64,000 bases of DNA from Lutimonas halocynthiae (GCF_030409835.1 NZ_JAUFQO010000016.1:966263-1030262), one strand, 5' to 3'. Numbered from the stretch's first letter, positions 8,839 through 17,220 are shown. Notes: a model not told the origin generated them from the letters alone. Numbers and translations: made by a program.

Positions 8839-10725
8839 CTAATAATCTGGTAGCAGACATTTGTCTGACAATTTCAAAAGTAACGGATTTAATCCAGTTT
8901 TTAGAGATTCAGTCATGATTTTAGAATCTTTCGAATGACATTGTAAACAAGCTCCCACAGTCAAGACTTTTTGCTGTTCAGCTACACTCAATGGTCTAAA
9001 GTCACTGCGTGTAGATAGTTTTTTGGAACTCGGTTCAGTCAAAAATGGAATCCAGGCATCTTCAGGCAAACCATCTATTGGATTTACTGAATAGATTGGT
9101 TCAAAGTTCCAGGTTGCAGACTTGCCATTTACTTCATAGCGTAGCTTGCCTTTACCATAACCCAGAGATGCAGGATCAAGGTGACAAGATTCGCATGACC
9201 TGGCTTCTTTTGCCGTAGTATGTGGTGCATTAGCTGCGTATAATCTTTCAAAAACAGGCTCATTTGATGATGAAGCCTCATGAGCAGATTTATCGATAGA
9301 TAAAATCATTCCTGGTATAGCTGGTTCTACTATTCTTCCTTCCTCAGTTATCCGCACTCCCATAGCCGGAAGACCCGTTTCAAATTCAAAAACATGTTCT
9401 ATCCAGGTTCCTTCAATCAATTTCTTTTCTAATAGATCATATCCTTGTTTATCATTATCGTAGGTATTGTGACAGCCAATGCATCTGGGAGCCCATTGTG
9501 AATGGCAGGAGGAGCAACTTAAAGATTGATGCGCTTCATCTCTGGCACAGATATCACTTTGTTTCTTTATCAAATGTTCTTTCCCATCCTTTTTACCTAT
9601 CAGATACGCCTCACCTCTGTCATTAATAAAAGTATTTACAAGCGGATGACCATCTTCGGCTACTTTCAACATTTCCTTTTCCTGATGCTGGTAATTTCGG
9701 TGCATAAAAACCAAGGAAGATTCGATATCTAAATCATCGTAAGCTACTGTCAGTGGCTCCTCCTTATAGTGACAATCAGAACAACTTAGTTTTACGGCAT
9801 CCTCTTCATGTAAATAATCCTTCCCATCCCCCATCACTTCATGAGAACTGTGACAATCTATACATAACAGGCCTTTTGAATGGTGTACATCAGCTCCTTT
9901 GAACTCATATATTCTTTCATCTTCAAATTGCTTATAGTTTTCTGATGCTGGTAGTTCATCCAATAATGTTTCATGCCACCCCATATAATTGGTAGATATC
10001 CTGCTTGACCGGCTATGACAACCAAAACAATGTGTGTCACTCATAAAAACATCCGTTGAAGGATGCATTTGAGCCAATTTTGTTTTTCCTGAAACAAGGT
10101 AGTCATCGAGCTGATTTGACGCCTCCTCGGAATAGTTCAAATGACAAGCATTACAACCTCCTCCTCTACTCAACTGAGAAATGGCACCCAGCTCAGTTTT
10201 TTCGGCACCTAAATGACAATTTGCACATAGATCACGAAGGTGATCATCCGCAGGGCTATGACCCAAATCACGAATATCAAAATGATGATCTGGCGAATCA
10301 CTCTCGCCAAAAATATATTTATCAACGGCCACCAAACCGCTATTGGTTGTCATCAATGAGTGTTGAATTTTCTCTAATTCTTGTTTGTGACAGGTGCCGC
10401 AGGTAAATTCTGCGTCACTTAAATTTCCTGGGATAACAACCATATCTTGATGTGACAAATCTTTGTCTGAACTAGCCGGATTGCCTAAATGACAAACCAC
10501 ACAACCAAGAAGCTTAGGGTCGTGAAAAGATGAAAATCCAGTCATCTCCACATGGCATTCAGTACATGATTCTTTTGAAACCTCAATAGTTGCATATGCT
10601 TCTGAATCCATTAAACCCTGTTGATCATTTTGAAAAAACTTCAACCCAAACCAAACACCAGCAATCAGCACCAATGCCAAAAAGAGCCAGATACTTCTCA
10701 ATTGATTTTTTTTGATTGAGGTCAT
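8839..10725 (-). CDS. Membrane-anchored dodecahaem cytochrome c
   Basis: The 628-residue protein has an N-terminal membrane helix (about 11-30) and then twelve CxxCH haem-binding motifs: CTECH, CVVCH, CGTCH, CANCH, CNACH, CFGCH, CIDCH, CSDCH, CSSCH, CIGCH, CESCH and CLQCH. The first is at residues 54-58. It should sit in the periplasm attached to the inner membrane and pass electrons between the quinone pool or a periplasmic oxidoreductase and another partner. I do not recognise a characterised family; it is not obviously NrfA, Otr (octahaem tetrathionate reductase) or the Sir/MccA sulfite reductase. It diverges from the psrA-like gene across a shared 198-bp regulatory region, which argues for a role in the same respiratory system. 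Confidence 0.9.
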   Translation of the reverse strand: MTSIKKNQLRSIWLFLALVLIAGVWFGLKFFQNDQQGLMDSEAYATIEVSKESCTECHVEMTGFSSFHDPKLLGCVVCHLGNPASSDKDLSHQDMVVIPGNLSDAEFTCGTCHKQELEKIQHSLMTTNSGLVAVDKYIFGESDSPDHHFDIRDLGHSPADDHLRDLCANCHLGAEKTELGAISQLSRGGGCNACHLNYSEEASNQLDDYLVSGKTKLAQMHPSTDVFMSDTHCFGCHSRSSRISTNYMGWHETLLDELPASENYKQFEDERIYEFKGADVHHSKGLLCIDCHSSHEVMGDGKDYLHEEDAVKLSCSDCHYKEEPLTVAYDDLDIESSLVFMHRNYQHQEKEMLKVAEDGHPLVNTFINDRGEAYLIGKKDGKEHLIKKQSDICARDEAHQSLSCSSCHSQWAPRCIGCHNTYDNDKQGYDLLEKKLIEGTWIEHVFEFETGLPAMGVRITEEGRIVEPAIPGMILSIDKSAHEASSSNEPVFERLYAANAPHTTAKEARSCESCHLDPASLGYGKGKLRYEVNGKSATWNFEPIYSVNPIDGLPEDAWIPFLTEPSSKKLSTRSDFRPLSVAEQQKVLTVGACLQCHSKDSKIMTESLKTGLNPLLLKLSDKCLLPDY

Positions 10726-10799
10726 TCTTGTGTTTTGAACAAAATTACCAAGATGTAAGAATGAAAAGTATGAGTAATGACATGTTTTATTCTTCTATA

Positions 10800-10815
10800 T
10801 GTGACCGAGGTCACA
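10800..10815. promoter_or_regulatory. Perfect-consensus CRP-type palindrome in the cytochrome/psrA divergent region
   Basis: TGTGACCGAGGTCACA is a TGTGA-N6-TCACA palindrome, matching the classical CRP recognition sequence. Its centre (10807.5) lies 22 bp, about two helical turns, upstream of the centre of a second site at 10822-10837. It is the best candidate operator for the Crp/Fnr regulator at 20878-21531 and may serve both divergent genes. Confidence 0.7.
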
Positions 10816-10821
10816 ATTCAA

Positions 10822-10866
10822 TATGATTTTTATCATCTAAACAACAGTGATGTCACTCTAATTTTA
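10822..10866 (+). promoter_or_regulatory. psr operon promoter: Crp/Fnr-type site plus -7 box
   Basis: TATGA-TTTTTA-TCATC (10822-10837, centre 10829.5) is followed after 21 bp by TAATTTTA (10859-10866), a -7-like box. The same spacing recurs upstream of 17588, 20878 and 23742. The site centre would lie near -41 of the transcript. Confidence 0.7.
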
Positions 10867-10923
10867 CCCGAAATATATCTGTAATAAAGTGTAAAGCAGG
10901 TATTCAATAAAAACTATTACAGC

Positions 10924-13164
10924 ATGGTTAATTCAAGAAGGTCATTTATCAAGATATCCGCAATGGGTGCCAGTGGAATTGCTATTAGTACTTCTGCTCT
11001 AGGCGCCATACCTTCAGATCTGACTTCTAACAAGAAAGGTGTTGCAACAGCGGCAACGCTAAAACGATCTGCAACCTATTGCGAGGTTTGTTTCTGGAAA
11101 TGTGCAGCTTGGGCCTATTCAGATGAAAACAATAACATTCAAAAAATTATAGGGAATGATAATGATCCTCACTGTTATGGACGTCTTTGCCCCAGAGGAA
11201 CCGGAGGTATTGGAATGTACAGCGATACGGATCGCTTAAAAAAACCTTTAATCAGAACTCAAATTAACGGCGAAGATACTTTTAGAGAAGCATCTTGGGA
11301 AGAAGCACTTGATCTTGTCGCTAAAAACATGCGACAAATTAAAGATACTTACGGGTCGGAGTCAATGGCCTTAATAAAACATGGTTCTCCGGGTAGTCAT
11401 CTGGAACATCTTTTTAAAGCCTTTGGATCTGATACCATTGCTGAACCAGCCTATGCACAATGCCGTGGCCCCAGAGAAACCGGCTTCGGTTTAACATTTG
11501 GATCGTGGGTCGGATCACCTGAACCCACTGATATTAGAGACACCAAATGTCTGGTTTTGATCGGTTCGCATATCGGTGAAAACATGCATAATAGTCAGGT
11601 ACAAGAAATGTCTGATGCGATTGACAATGGGGCAAATATTATAACTGTTGACCCAAGATGTTCAACAGCAGCGAGTAAATCACAACATTGGCTCGCCATA
11701 AAGCCTGCTACTGATATTGCATTATTACTATCATGGATGCATGTTTTGATTTATGAAGATATTTATAATAAAGAATATGTTGAGCAACATGGTCATGGTT
11801 TCGAGGCCTTGAAGAAACATGTAAAACCTTTTACGCCTGAATGGGCTTATGGTATTACAACCATTAAACCAGAAGAAATCAGAAAAACAGCCAGAGTAAT
11901 GGCTGCTGCAGCTCCAGCTGCAATTATACATCCCGGAAGACATGTAACATGGTATGGTGATGATGCGCAAAGAGAGCGCGCAATTGCCATGCTCAATGGG
12001 CTTTTAGGTTCTTGGGGAAATCGTGGAGGCTTTTATTTTAAAGAAAAAATTAAAGTGCCTAAATATCCACATCCTGCTTATCCACATCCAAAATGGGGAT
12101 GGAAGGAACTGGGCAAAAAATATCCTTTTGCAGAAATGGGGAATACAATGGAAGTAATCAAAGCCTCAATTCCTGAAAACAACCCAAAATATCCTATCAA
12201 GGGCTGGTTTGTAGCAGGTACTAACTTAGTTACTTCAGTACCACAGCGTGCCATGATTGAAAAAGCAATAGAATCCCTTGATTTCATGGTCGTTATGGAT
12301 ACCATGCCAATGGAAATAACCGGCTACGCAGATGTCATTTTACCAGAATGCACCTATTTAGAAAGATATGACGGAATCAGATCTGCAACTAACAGAGAAC
12401 CTTCTATTGCGCTGAGATGCCCGGCTGTTCCTCCAAAATACGATTCCAAACCTGCCTGGTGGATGGCTAAAGAAATCGGAACGCGACTTGACCTCCAAGC
12501 CTACTTTGATTATAATGATTTTGAAGAAGTTATTGCATGGCAATTAAATGAAATGGGCAGTTCATTGGAAGAAATGAAAAAAATTGGTGTAAAGAACTTT
12601 AAAAGAAAATCAGGGTCTCTCTACATGGAAAAAGGCAAAGCACATGAATTCGCTACCACAAGCGGGAAAATTGAATTTTATTCAGAAGATCTGGCAGAAC
12701 TTGGGCTCGATCCCATGCCTGTTTATACATCACATGAAAGTCCGGATCAAGGCTTCTACAGACTCAACTATGGAAGATCTCCAATGCACACTTTCAGCAG
12801 GACGATCAACAATCCTAACCTGAGTGACCTGACTGATGAAAATACGCTTTGGGTAAATCCAAAAGTCGCCAGAATTGAAGACTTAAAAAATGGCCAATAC
12901 GTTTGGCTCGAAAATCAAGATGGAATTATTTCAAGTTTTTCAATTAAAGTAAGGGTTACAGAAAGAATCAGATGGGATTCTGTTTACATGTATCACGGAT
13001 TTGGACATAATAATAAAAAACTGAGCCGAGCTCATGGAAAAGGAGCTAGTGACACTGAGTTGATCAGTAGAATAAAAGTTGATCCTCTAATGGGTGGTAC
13101 CGGAATGAGGGGAAACTTTGTGAAAATATTAATCGAGAACCCAACTAAAGAGGTATTGTTATGA
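10924..13164 (+). CDS. psrA: Molybdopterin oxidoreductase catalytic subunit, polysulfide/thiosulfate reductase-like (PsrA/PhsA)
   Basis: This 746-residue protein starts with a Tat signal ('NSRRSFIK' then a hydrophobic stretch), so it is exported folded to the periplasm. Cys53, Cys56, Cys60 and Cys89 form the N-terminal [4Fe-4S] site; Cys180 in 'YAQCRGPRETGFG' is the probable Mo-bisMGD ligand, as in PsrA/PhsA. The C-terminal molybdopterin dinucleotide-binding domain begins near 600. Length agrees with PsrA and PhsA (about 750-760) and is far below tetrathionate reductase TtrA (about 1,000). Substrate could be polysulfide, thiosulfate or another sulfur or arsenic oxyanion, in either direction. 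It overlaps the ferredoxin subunit gene by 4 bases. No dedicated TorD/NarJ-type chaperone gene is present nearby. Confidence 0.9.
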   Translation: MVNSRRSFIKISAMGASGIAISTSALGAIPSDLTSNKKGVATAATLKRSATYCEVCFWKCAAWAYSDENNNIQKIIGNDNDPHCYGRLCPRGTGGIGMYSDTDRLKKPLIRTQINGEDTFREASWEEALDLVAKNMRQIKDTYGSESMALIKHGSPGSHLEHLFKAFGSDTIAEPAYAQCRGPRETGFGLTFGSWVGSPEPTDIRDTKCLVLIGSHIGENMHNSQVQEMSDAIDNGANIITVDPRCSTAASKSQHWLAIKPATDIALLLSWMHVLIYEDIYNKEYVEQHGHGFEALKKHVKPFTPEWAYGITTIKPEEIRKTARVMAAAAPAAIIHPGRHVTWYGDDAQRERAIAMLNGLLGSWGNRGGFYFKEKIKVPKYPHPAYPHPKWGWKELGKKYPFAEMGNTMEVIKASIPENNPKYPIKGWFVAGTNLVTSVPQRAMIEKAIESLDFMVVMDTMPMEITGYADVILPECTYLERYDGIRSATNREPSIALRCPAVPPKYDSKPAWWMAKEIGTRLDLQAYFDYNDFEEVIAWQLNEMGSSLEEMKKIGVKNFKRKSGSLYMEKGKAHEFATTSGKIEFYSEDLAELGLDPMPVYTSHESPDQGFYRLNYGRSPMHTFSRTINNPNLSDLTDENTLWVNPKVARIEDLKNGQYVWLENQDGIISSFSIKVRVTERIRWDSVYMYHGFGHNNKKLSRAHGKGASDTELISRIKVDPLMGGTGMRGNFVKILIENPTKEVLL

Positions 13165-13694
13165 AATATGCGATGGTCATTGACACATTAAAATGTGTAG
13201 GATGTAGTGACTGTGTGGTTGCCTGTCAAACTGAGAATAGTGTACCCATTGGTTATTGTAGAGACTGGGTTACAGAATCAGTAAATGGTGCCTACCCACA
13301 TGTCGAGATTGAATTGAAGTCTGAACGGTGTAACCAATGTGATAATGCTCCTTGTGTGCGTTGTTGCCCAACTGGAGCCAGTCATAAGGCTGAAGGTGGA
13401 ATTGTATTGGTCACTGCTGACGAATGTATCGGTTGTGGAGCATGCATTGCCTCATGCCCTTATGATGCAAGATATCAACACCCTGATGGATATGTTGACA
13501 AATGTACTTTTTGTGCGCATCGATTGAAAAAGGGTCAATTGCCAGCTTGTGTTTCTGTATGCCCTACCAAATGCATGTATTTTGGAGACATTGATGACCC
13601 AACAAGTAAGGTATCCCATTTACTTGCTTCCAGAAAGTTTAAGGTCTTGGCACCCGAAGCCGGAACCAAGCCTAATGTTTACTATCTAATTTAA
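13161..13694 (+). CDS. psrB: Four-cluster ferredoxin electron-transfer subunit (PsrB-like)
   Basis: The 177-residue protein carries cysteine ligands for four [4Fe-4S] clusters: 'CVGCSDCVVAC', 'CNQCDNAPCVRCCP', 'CIGCGACIASCP' and 'CTFCAHR...ACVSVCP'. It belongs to the DMSO/polysulfide reductase iron-sulfur subunit family and passes electrons between the molybdenum subunit and the membrane subunit. It has no signal peptide, as usual; it is carried out with the Tat-exported catalytic subunit. It overlaps psrA by ATGA and lies 11 bp before the membrane subunit gene. Confidence 0.95.
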   Translation: MKYAMVIDTLKCVGCSDCVVACQTENSVPIGYCRDWVTESVNGAYPHVEIELKSERCNQCDNAPCVRCCPTGASHKAEGGIVLVTADECIGCGACIASCPYDARYQHPDGYVDKCTFCAHRLKKGQLPACVSVCPTKCMYFGDIDDPTSKVSHLLASRKFKVLAPEAGTKPNVYYLI

Positions 13695-13705
13695 TCTGAA
13701 TCATC

Positions 13706-14647
13706 ATGCAAGAAGAAATATTTATCAGCGGAAGAAATATCCCAAAAATCGATCCAAATCTCGAAGTATGGCATTTCCCGATATCACTTTATCTTTTTTT
13801 AGGAGGAATGGCGGCAGGAATCATATTCTTTGCCACTTTGTTCACTATACTAAAACGTGAAAAACAAGTGCAAACTGCCATCAAACCAGCGATGATTATC
13901 GTGCTTTTTGCTTTGAGTATTGGCTTATTAGCCTTGTTCTATGATCTTACTCATAAGCTTTATGTATGGCGTTTGTACACAACTATCAGACTAGAATCTC
14001 CCATGTCATGGGGAGCCTGGGTTTTGCTCTTAGTCACGATTGGGTCATTCTTATGGGTTTTTAGTTATTTTTCAGAAATCTTCCCTAAGTGGGACCTTAA
14101 AATAAAAGCGTTAAAAAATCTGGAAGGCTTTCTTATTAAGAATCGAAGAAATCTAGCGATCATATTATTGCCACTATCTCTAATCCTTGGTATCTATACC
14201 GGAATCCTTTTATCTGCATTCAATGCAAGGCCCCTTTGGAATAATGCCATTTTAGGTCCGTTATTTTTAATATCAGGGCTGTCTACAGGAGCCGCCTGCA
14301 TCATACTATTTTCAAAGGATCACCTAGAGCGCAAGCTCTTCAGTCAGATTGACCTTGCATTGATTTTTATAGAATTAGCATTGATTGTTCACATGATTAT
14401 GGGAATGTACGCAGGATCTGCTGTCCAACTTGAGGCACTTGACATATTGATCGGAGGAGACTATACCGTTATGTTCTTTGTTTTTGTGATCATACTCGGC
14501 TTGATATTTCCTGCAATCCTGGAAGGGATAGAGCTCCTTGGTTATAAGGTCCCTGTAATTATTCCGGCGGTTCTAATCTTGATAGGTGGACTCGTTTTTA
14601 GAATGGTCATGGTTGAAGCCGGGCAATTAACCAGATACTTATATTGA
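13706..14647 (+). CDS. psrC: NrfD/PsrC-type quinone-interacting membrane subunit
   Basis: The 313-residue product is an integral membrane protein with about eight or nine helices, starting with 'EVWHFPISLYLFLGGMAAGIIFFATLF', which matches the first helix of NrfD/PsrC proteins, where 'W..P...Y.F.GG.A.G' is conserved. It anchors the complex and exchanges electrons with the quinone pool. Following the PsrA- and PsrB-like genes, it completes a three-subunit periplasm-facing complex. Four bases separate it from the next gene. Confidence 0.92.
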   Translation: MQEEIFISGRNIPKIDPNLEVWHFPISLYLFLGGMAAGIIFFATLFTILKREKQVQTAIKPAMIIVLFALSIGLLALFYDLTHKLYVWRLYTTIRLESPMSWGAWVLLLVTIGSFLWVFSYFSEIFPKWDLKIKALKNLEGFLIKNRRNLAIILLPLSLILGIYTGILLSAFNARPLWNNAILGPLFLISGLSTGAACIILFSKDHLERKLFSQIDLALIFIELALIVHMIMGMYAGSAVQLEALDILIGGDYTVMFFVFVIILGLIFPAILEGIELLGYKVPVIIPAVLILIGGLVFRMVMVEAGQLTRYLY

Positions 14648-14651
14648 TACT

Positions 14652-15182
14652 ATGGAAAAGACAAATCAAAAAAATCGACACGTATATTGGAATCCATATT
14701 TTGGTGGATTTCTTCTCGGATTATTAATCATTTTCACCTTTTATATCACAGGAAGGGGTCTTGGAGCAAGTGGCGCTGTTAAAAGTGGTGTGGTCACAGT
14801 AGTGAATAAGGTTTCACCTGAACACACCGAAAACAATGCCTATTATAAAAAATTCATCGATGGTGAAAGTTCACCTATGAATAACTGGCTGGTTTTTGAA
14901 GCTCTTGGAGTTATCATGGGTGCCTTCCTATCAGGAGCTATGACCGGACGTGTCAAACTGAAAATTCAGCATTCTCCTAAAATCACAGGAAAAAGAAGGT
15001 TGGTCTTTGCCCTTATTGGGGGGCTCCTTTTTGGCTTTGGTGCACAAATAGCAAGAGGCTGTACAAGTGGCGCTGCCTTAAGTGGTATCTCGGTATTGGC
15101 TACCGCCGGATTTATTAGCATGATGGCCATATTTGGGACAGGTTATTTAGTAGCCTACTTTTTTAGAAAAAACTGGATTTAA
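14652..15182 (+). CDS. YeeE/YedE-family sulfur transport protein (first half-size unit)
   Basis: The 176-residue membrane protein has an N-terminal helix, a periplasmic segment with 'GESSPMNNWLVFEALGVIMGAFLSG', and the family signature 'LLFGFGAQIARGCTSGAALSG' with a cysteine in the membrane region. YeeE/YedE (TsuA) proteins take up thiosulfate through a chain of conserved cysteines; half-size versions (PmpA/PmpB) are known in sulfur-oxidising and sulfur-respiring bacteria. Here it sits between psrC-like and a second half-size unit, so the pair may form one transporter for a substrate or product of the Psr complex. Substrate is inferred from the family. Confidence 0.85.
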   Translation: MEKTNQKNRHVYWNPYFGGFLLGLLIIFTFYITGRGLGASGAVKSGVVTVVNKVSPEHTENNAYYKKFIDGESSPMNNWLVFEALGVIMGAFLSGAMTGRVKLKIQHSPKITGKRRLVFALIGGLLFGFGAQIARGCTSGAALSGISVLATAGFISMMAIFGTGYLVAYFFRKNWI

Positions 15183-15200
15183 TCAATAAAATATACAATT

Positions 15201-15791
15201 ATGGGACCTATTATTCCAAATGAATTAATACCTGCAGAATGGAATTTTGTTTTTGCCATTCTGATCGGAATTGCTTTCGGATTTATAATGGAAGCATCTG
15301 GATTTTCTTCTTCCAGAAAACTTGTCGGCGTTTTTTACGGTTATGATTTTGCTGTATTGAAAGTTTTCTTAACAGCTACAATCGTTGCTGTAATTGGTCT
15401 TCATTATTTGGATTATCTAAACTGGATCAATATGGATCAACTCTTTGTACAACCTACTTATTTATGGGCGGCATTAGTTGGTGGATTTATTATGGGTGTT
15501 GGCTTTCTTGCCGGTGGATTTTGCCCGGGCACAAGTCTATGCGCCGTTGGTATTGGGAAAATCGACGGCATCGTTTTTACAGTGGGATTATTTATAGGTA
15601 TCCTTATTTTTTCGGAGTCCTTTTTATGGCTACAGCCTCTTTATGAAAATTCCTTTCTGGGTCATATAACACTAGACGAAACCTTAAACATTTCTCCCTA
15701 CCTCATCATTTTCATATTCACACTCATTGCCCTATTGGCTTTTTTTATATCCGATATGGTCAGAAAACGAGTAAAGAAAGTCTTTTACTAA
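15201..15791 (+). CDS. YeeE/YedE-family sulfur transport protein (second half-size unit)
   Basis: The 196-residue protein has about five membrane helices, with 'FGFIMEASGFSSSRKLVGVFYGYDF' near the N-terminus and the signature 'GFLAGGFCPGTSLCAVGIGKIDG', which holds two cysteines in the conserved loop. It complements the preceding half-size unit, and the pair together has the size of one full TsuA-type carrier. The operon spacing (18 bp before it, 13 bp after it) supports co-expression with the Psr complex and the following rhodanese-fold genes. Confidence 0.88.
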   Translation: MGPIIPNELIPAEWNFVFAILIGIAFGFIMEASGFSSSRKLVGVFYGYDFAVLKVFLTATIVAVIGLHYLDYLNWINMDQLFVQPTYLWAALVGGFIMGVGFLAGGFCPGTSLCAVGIGKIDGIVFTVGLFIGILIFSESFLWLQPLYENSFLGHITLDETLNISPYLIIFIFTLIALLAFFISDMVRKRVKKVFY

Positions 15792-15804
15792 AAACATATC
15801 ACTT

Positions 15805-16470
15805 ATGTCTGCTACATATACCACAAAGAAAATACTCGTAAAAAGAAGTTATCAAATACTTGCTTTGATTCTTATCGCTTTAGCCGCTGGCTTACTTTTG
15901 ATTCCAAAGCATCCAAAGCATGAAGGTATTTCACCTGAGCTTTTTGCGAAAAACATCCTCAGTACCGAAAGATATATTACTTCTGACCAACTGGCTGACA
16001 GAATTATCAATCAAGATCCAACGCTGTTATTAATCGATACGAGATTATTAGAAGCGTATCAAAGTTTTAGTTTACCTAATGCTATTCATATTCCATTATC
16101 TGAAATATTCAGTGAAGAGTTGAACCCTTATCTCGACCAAAACATCTATGACATTATATTGTTTTCAAATGATAATTTCAACGCCGAACAGGCCTGGATG
16201 CTATGTAATCGAATGGATTACCAAAGGCTTTATATACTAGATGGAGGTCTTAACACCTGGTTTAGCACTATAATCGAACCTATACCACCCAAAGAAACGA
16301 TGTCACAAGAGGCATTTGAACTATACTCTTTTAGAAGGGCTGCTGGTAAATATTTTGGTGTTGCAAATGACACTGTAGAAGTTGAAGTAAAACCTGTGAG
16401 AAAGGCGGCTCCCAAAAAGGTGGTTACCAAACCTAAGAAAAAGAAAAGAGTACCTGAAGGTGGATGTTAA
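15805..16470 (+). CDS. Membrane-anchored rhodanese-fold protein with PEGGC tail, active-site Cys absent
   Basis: The 221-residue protein has a basic N-terminus, one membrane helix (about 18-33), a rhodanese-like domain (about 58-155) and a Lys/Pro/Val-rich linker (about 195-215) ending in RVPEGGC with Cys221 as last residue. The fold is recognisable from 'LLLIDTRLLEAYQSFSLPNAIHIPLSEI' and 'YILDGGLNTW'. The active loop that should contain the persulfide cysteine reads 'FSNDNFN' (120-126), so the canonical Cys is gone; only Cys134 and Cys221 remain. With N-terminus inside, the domain faces the periplasm. The flexible tail with a terminal Cys looks like a sulfur-carrying arm, by analogy with DsrC; this is inference. 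It is followed by a paralogue with the same tail. Confidence 0.85.
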   Translation: MSATYTTKKILVKRSYQILALILIALAAGLLLIPKHPKHEGISPELFAKNILSTERYITSDQLADRIINQDPTLLLIDTRLLEAYQSFSLPNAIHIPLSEIFSEELNPYLDQNIYDIILFSNDNFNAEQAWMLCNRMDYQRLYILDGGLNTWFSTIIEPIPPKETMSQEAFELYSFRRAAGKYFGVANDTVEVEVKPVRKAAPKKVVTKPKKKKRVPEGGC

Positions 16471-16509
16471 CCTCAGACTGATTCAATACAAAACAATTAA
16501 TTTAAAATT

Positions 16510-17133
16510 ATGAAAGAGTTAGAAAAAACAAAAAGAATCTCCATATCAGCTGTACTTTTTCTATTAGTTGTGGTCATAAGTCTATTGACATTTCGAAAAC
16601 CACAATATAGCTTCACAAATAACACGGCCAAAACCCTTGAATTTATTAGTAATAAGTCATACATCTTATCAATATCTGAATTCGAACAAATCAAAGATCA
16701 AGCATCTGTTATTATTGATGTTCGTAGTAATTTTGACTTTTCCAAAGGACATATTGAGAAGGCCATAAATATTCCTTTAAGTCAGCTACTTGATAAAAGC
16801 TCAATTGACTTACTCACAGGGTCCAGCTCGCAAAATCCAGCCATTTTATATGGTAAAACTCCTGAAGAGGCCAATGCTGCCTTTATGCTATTATACCAAT
16901 TGGGTAATGAAGATATTAAGGTATTGAGTGTAGCTACTTACTATGATGACAAACAATTTCATGTCAAGAATATAGAAATTGGAAAGGCCAAAGTAAATTA
17001 TGCTACTACTATGGAAAAAGCAATGATTCAACCTGTAAAAAAAGTTGTCGTTAAACCAGCTCCAAAACCGGTAAAGAAAAAGGTAGTAGTTCAACCAAAA
17101 AAGAAAAAGAAAATGCCCGAAGGAGGTTGTTAA
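16510..17133 (+). CDS. Second membrane-anchored rhodanese-fold protein with PEGGC tail
   Basis: The 207-residue protein repeats the plan of its neighbour: basic N-terminus, membrane helix (about 11-27), rhodanese-like domain (about 54-145, with 'SVIIDVRSNFDFSKGHIEKAINIPLSQL'), then a Lys/Pro/Val-rich linker ending in KMPEGGC. The active loop reads 'LYGKTPEEAN' (113-122) and has no cysteine; the only cysteine in the protein is the last residue, Cys207. The domain and linker have diverged strongly from the first copy while the last five residues are identical, implying selection on the tail. It ends the psr operon, 52 bases before a terminator. Confidence 0.85.
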   Translation: MKELEKTKRISISAVLFLLVVVISLLTFRKPQYSFTNNTAKTLEFISNKSYILSISEFEQIKDQASVIIDVRSNFDFSKGHIEKAINIPLSQLLDKSSIDLLTGSSSQNPAILYGKTPEEANAAFMLLYQLGNEDIKVLSVATYYDDKQFHVKNIEIGKAKVNYATTMEKAMIQPVKKVVVKPAPKPVKKKVVVQPKKKKKMPEGGC

Positions 17134-17185
17134 ATTTTGTCATGAATTTAGTAACGCTTCGAGTTAGTTAGTTAATTGTTTTGTT

Positions 17186-17220
17186 AAAAGTCCTTCGCCT
17201 TAACGAAGGACTTTTTCTTT
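17186..17220 (+). terminator. Intrinsic terminator of the psr operon
   Basis: The arms AAAAGTCCTTCG and CGAAGGACTTTTT pair with a 6-base loop (CCTTAA) and are followed by CTTT-rich sequence, 52 bases after the last stop codon of the operon. Confidence 0.9.

Noticed and set aside
10846-10857. AGTGATGTCACT palindrome between the psr site and its -7 box
   Set aside because: Half-sites are only two bases apart, unlike the N6 spacing of Crp/Fnr sites, and nothing similar occurs at the other promoters.
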